DNA from: UBA685 sp049889495
GTDB taxonomy: Bacteria > Pseudomonadota > Alphaproteobacteria > Puniceispirillales > Puniceispirillaceae
Length of the DNA: 44,486 nt
Reading direction: 5' to 3'
Assembly (NCBI GenBank): GCA_049889495.1
Contig: JBMHDH010000068.1
Span: 1 to 44,486 of the forward strand
The position numbers and the translations under genes were made by a program. How positions within the stretch are numbered: the first letter of the stretch is position 1; the number at the start of each line of letters is the position of its first letter. A model generated the notes under the pieces. The model ran no database searches and was not told where the DNA came from. It worked only from the letters and a program-made list of their open reading frames with translations. Positions 42,227 to 44,486 of this stretch are shown piece by piece.

Positions 42227-44486
42227 GGGACATTTTTTCAACAAAGCCCGCAACGACCTTTTTGATACCAGCGCGATCAAAAGCAATTTCTAGCTTATCA
42301 CCTTCAACCGATTTGACATTGCCCATGCCAAATTTCTGATGAAAAACGCGCATCCCTTTTTCAAAGCCAGATTTACCAGATGATGGGACATAACCATCAC
42401 TGTCTCTTTTTGGTGCAGGACGACTTGATTGGCCAATGCGACCAGCGGCACGTTGCCATCCTGGTCCATAGCCAGCTTGCCCCACACGGCTGTCAGCTTG
42501 GCCAACCATCAAAGGCTCAGACCGTCCAATGGACAAGCCTTGTGCCATATCTTCTTTGATATGTTGTTTTGGCAATTCCCCAATAAACCGAGACGGGATA
42601 CACGCTTGCCATAACCCATGGACACGTCGGTTGGCAGCAAAAGAGATGAACAGATTTTTACGCGCTCTTGTGATGCCGACATATCCCAAACGACGTTCTT
42701 CTTCGAGCCCTGCCCCGCCATTTTCATCCATTGATCTTTGTGACGGGAACAAGCCTTCTTCCCACCCTGGCAAGAAAACCGTATCAAATTCTAATCCTTT
42801 GGCGGCATGTAAGGTCATCAAAGACACCTCACCATCTTGATTCACATTTTCCGTATCTGTTACCAGCGCGATATGTTCCAAAAACCCTTCAAGGGTATCA
42901 AAATCATCCATCGCATTGACAAGTTCTTTTAAATTTTCAAGACGGCCAGGAGAATCAGGGTTTTTATCTGCTTGCCACATGGCGGTATAGCCTGAATCAT
43001 CCAACACAAAACGTGCCAAATCGCTGGCAGATAATTGCTTGGCTTCTTCGCGCCATGCATCATAGAGATTAAGAAAACCAGAAAGCTGGCGTCTGGCTTG
43101 TGGTTTTAATTCATCTGAATCAACCAACGCCCGTGCTGCCGCAAGATAAGGCTGATCTGAGGCTCTGGCATAAGCGAAAATGGATTGTAACGAGGTCGGA
43201 CCAAGGCCTCTTTTTGGTGTATTGATAATCCTCTCAAACGCCAAATCATCTGATGGCTGGGCAATTAAGCGCAGATAGGCAAGCGCATCACGAATTTCCG
43301 CTCTTTCATAAAAGCGGGTGCCAACCACACGATAAGGCAAGCCAATAGCGATAAAGCGTTCTTCAAATTCTCTTGTTTGAAATCCCGCACGCACCAATAC
43401 CGCAATTTCATTCAACGGGTGGTCCGCTTTTAACAAAAATTCGATTTGGCTAGACAGACTTCTGGCTTCTTCATTGCCGTCCCAATAGCCTGAGATTTGA
43501 ATTTCATCACCATCATGGTGTGATGTGTATAATTCTTTACCAAGACGTGTTTCATTATGCGCAATCAAAGCAGACGCACATGCCAAAATATGACCTGTGG
43601 AACGGTAATTTTCTTCGAGCCGAACCGTAACCGCATCTTCATAATCTTTTTCGAATTTCAGGATATTGCCAACCTCTGCCCCGCGCCAGCCATAGATGGA
43701 TTGGTCATCATCGCCAACACAGCATAAATGCTTATGCTTGCCAGCAAGCAAACGAAGCCACAGATATTGCGCGATATTGGTATCTTGATATTCGTCAACC
43801 ATGATATGGGTCAACCGATTATGATATTCTGCCAACACATCAGGATGTTGGGTAAAAATCGTCAATAGATGAAGAAGCAAATCCCCAAAATCAGCTGCAT
43901 TCAGGCTTTTGAGACGCGCCTGATAGGCTTTATATAATGTGCCAGCCTTGCCATCTGCTAAATCGCCGCTGTCATGAGCCGAAATTTTATCAGCCGTCAG
44001 CCCCTTATCTTTCCATTTTGAAATCATGCCAAGCACAGCACGCGGTTGCCAGCGTTTGGGATCCACCGATTCCAATTCCATCACTTGTTTGATCAAGCGC
44101 AATTGGTCATCTGTATCAATGATCGTAAAGCTAGAGGTTAGCCCAACCAATTCTGCATGGCGGCGCAACATTCTGGCCGCAACAGAATGAAAAGTGCCAA
44201 GCATCACTTGTTCTGCCATGGGACCCACCATCGCCGCCACCCGCTCTTTCATCTCGCGTGCGGCTTTGTTGGTGAATGTCACAGCCAAAATATTCCATGG
44301 CATCGCGGTTCTGGTGCTGATTAATTGCGCCACTCTGGCGGTCAATACACGGGTTTTGCCAGTGCCTGCACCAGACAACACCAATAAGGGGCCATTTAAG
44401 GTTGTCACCGCCTGAAATTGTGGCTCATTCAACCCTGATAACCATGGCAGGTCAGCTGAGGCCTGTGATGGGACATTTTGATTGCT
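42210..44486 (-). CDS. uvrD: UvrD/PcrA-type DNA helicase (5' end outside window)
   Basis: A superfamily 1A 3'-5' helicase for nucleotide excision and mismatch repair. The visible 758 residues run open to the window edge: before the segment LNEPQFQAV the frame continues with 18 more sense codons (ending LPWLSG), so the true start lies beyond base 44486. Motifs in order: Walker A SGAGTGKTR, DEYQDTN (II), GDDDQSIYGWRGA (III), LEENYRST (IV), SLMTLHAAKGLEFDTVFLPG (V) and GYVGITRARKNLF (VI). The C-terminal GMRVFHQKFGMGNVKSVEGD matches the Tudor-like domain of UvrD/PcrA, which contacts RNA polymerase. UvrD and PcrA cannot be told apart here; UvrD is the usual name in this class. Confidence 0.95.
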   Translation of the reverse strand, partial: SNQNVPSQASADLPWLSGLNEPQFQAVTTLNGPLLVLSGAGTGKTRVLTARVAQLISTRTAMPWNILAVTFTNKAAREMKERVAAMVGPMAEQVMLGTFHSVAARMLRRHAELVGLTSSFTIIDTDDQLRLIKQVMELESVDPKRWQPRAVLGMISKWKDKGLTADKISAHDSGDLADGKAGTLYKAYQARLKSLNAADFGDLLLHLLTIFTQHPDVLAEYHNRLTHIMVDEYQDTNIAQYLWLRLLAGKHKHLCCVGDDDQSIYGWRGAEVGNILKFEKDYEDAVTVRLEENYRSTGHILACASALIAHNETRLGKELYTSHHDGDEIQISGYWDGNEEARSLSSQIEFLLKADHPLNEIAVLVRAGFQTREFEERFIAIGLPYRVVGTRFYERAEIRDALAYLRLIAQPSDDLAFERIINTPKRGLGPTSLQSIFAYARASDQPYLAAARALVDSDELKPQARRQLSGFLNLYDAWREEAKQLSASDLARFVLDDSGYTAMWQADKNPDSPGRLENLKELVNAMDDFDTLEGFLEHIALVTDTENVNQDGEVSLMTLHAAKGLEFDTVFLPGWEEGLFPSQRSMDENGGAGLEEERRLGYVGITRARKNLFISFAANRRVHGLWQACIPSRFIGELPKQHIKEDMAQGLSIGRSEPLMVGQADSRVGQAGYGPGWQRAAGRIGQSSRPAPKRDSDGYVPSSGKSGFEKGMRVFHQKFGMGNVKSVEGDKLEIAFDRAGIKKVVAGFVEKMSRNDDQ

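Noticed and set aside
1..44486. CRISPR arrays, tRNA or rRNA genes, insertion sequences, prophage or defence islands
   Set aside because: No spaced palindromic repeat array, cloverleaf, transposase, integrase or defence-type domain was seen in any gap or gene.

Overview
The window reads as a piece of the chromosome of a free-living, probably marine alphaproteobacterium. The evidence is an alphaproteobacterial dcw (division and cell wall) cluster running on into lpxC, bamD, recN and ligA; an Irr-type Fur regulator with the HHH haem/iron motif; a TRAP uptake system; and moderate GC with a very compact layout. A SAR116 / Puniceispirillum-like source fits, but that is an inference from gene order and protein style and was not tested against any database.

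Bases 1-14300 are a mixed housekeeping and metabolic stretch: cspA-type cold-shock protein (+); kynureninase and catalase-peroxidase KatG with an Irr-like regulator behind it (all -); a HAD-like protein lacking the usual nucleophile (-); a dctP-dctQ-dctM TRAP operon (+) with a terminator hairpin between dctP and dctQ; a TehB-like methyltransferase, a DUF2237 protein and a PlsC-type acyltransferase (-); a small unrecognised protein (+); a TusA-like sulfur carrier (-); a DjlA-like TerB/J-domain protein and the ABC-F ATPase Uup (+).

Bases 14305-14815 hold the RNase P RNA gene with a recognisable sigma70-type promoter and an intrinsic terminator. A roughly 410-base untranslated leader follows, containing a 10-bp-periodic array that matches MraZ operator boxes.

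Bases 15225-33656 are the dcw cluster: mraZ, rsmH, ftsL, ftsI, murE, murF, mraY, murD, ftsW, murG, murC, murB, ddl, ftsQ, ftsA, ftsZ. Thirteen of the fourteen junctions from mraZ to ftsA overlap. Between ftsA and ftsZ there is a 41-codon reading frame with its own Shine-Dalgarno sequence that ends in an ATGA overlap with ftsZ. The cluster makes UDP-MurNAc-pentapeptide, lipid I/II and the divisome core. It is followed by lpxC (lipid A), bamD (outer membrane protein assembly), recN and ligA (DNA repair/replication).

Bases 39514-44486 run on the minus strand: a UvrD/PcrA-type helicase cut by the window edge, prmA, and an M24 aminopeptidase P whose stop codon is interlocked with that of ligA.

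I found no CRISPR array, tRNA, rRNA, insertion sequence, prophage or obvious defence system, and no wholly new multigene system. The items most worth a second look are small: the MraZ operator array, the ftsA-ftsZ small ORF, the Irr-box-like palindrome by katG, the repeat-bearing leader of the methyltransferase gene and the structured gap behind it, and the nucleophile-less HAD protein. Several gene starts were moved inward because the longest frame began at a TTG/GTG inside a terminator or far inside the upstream gene.
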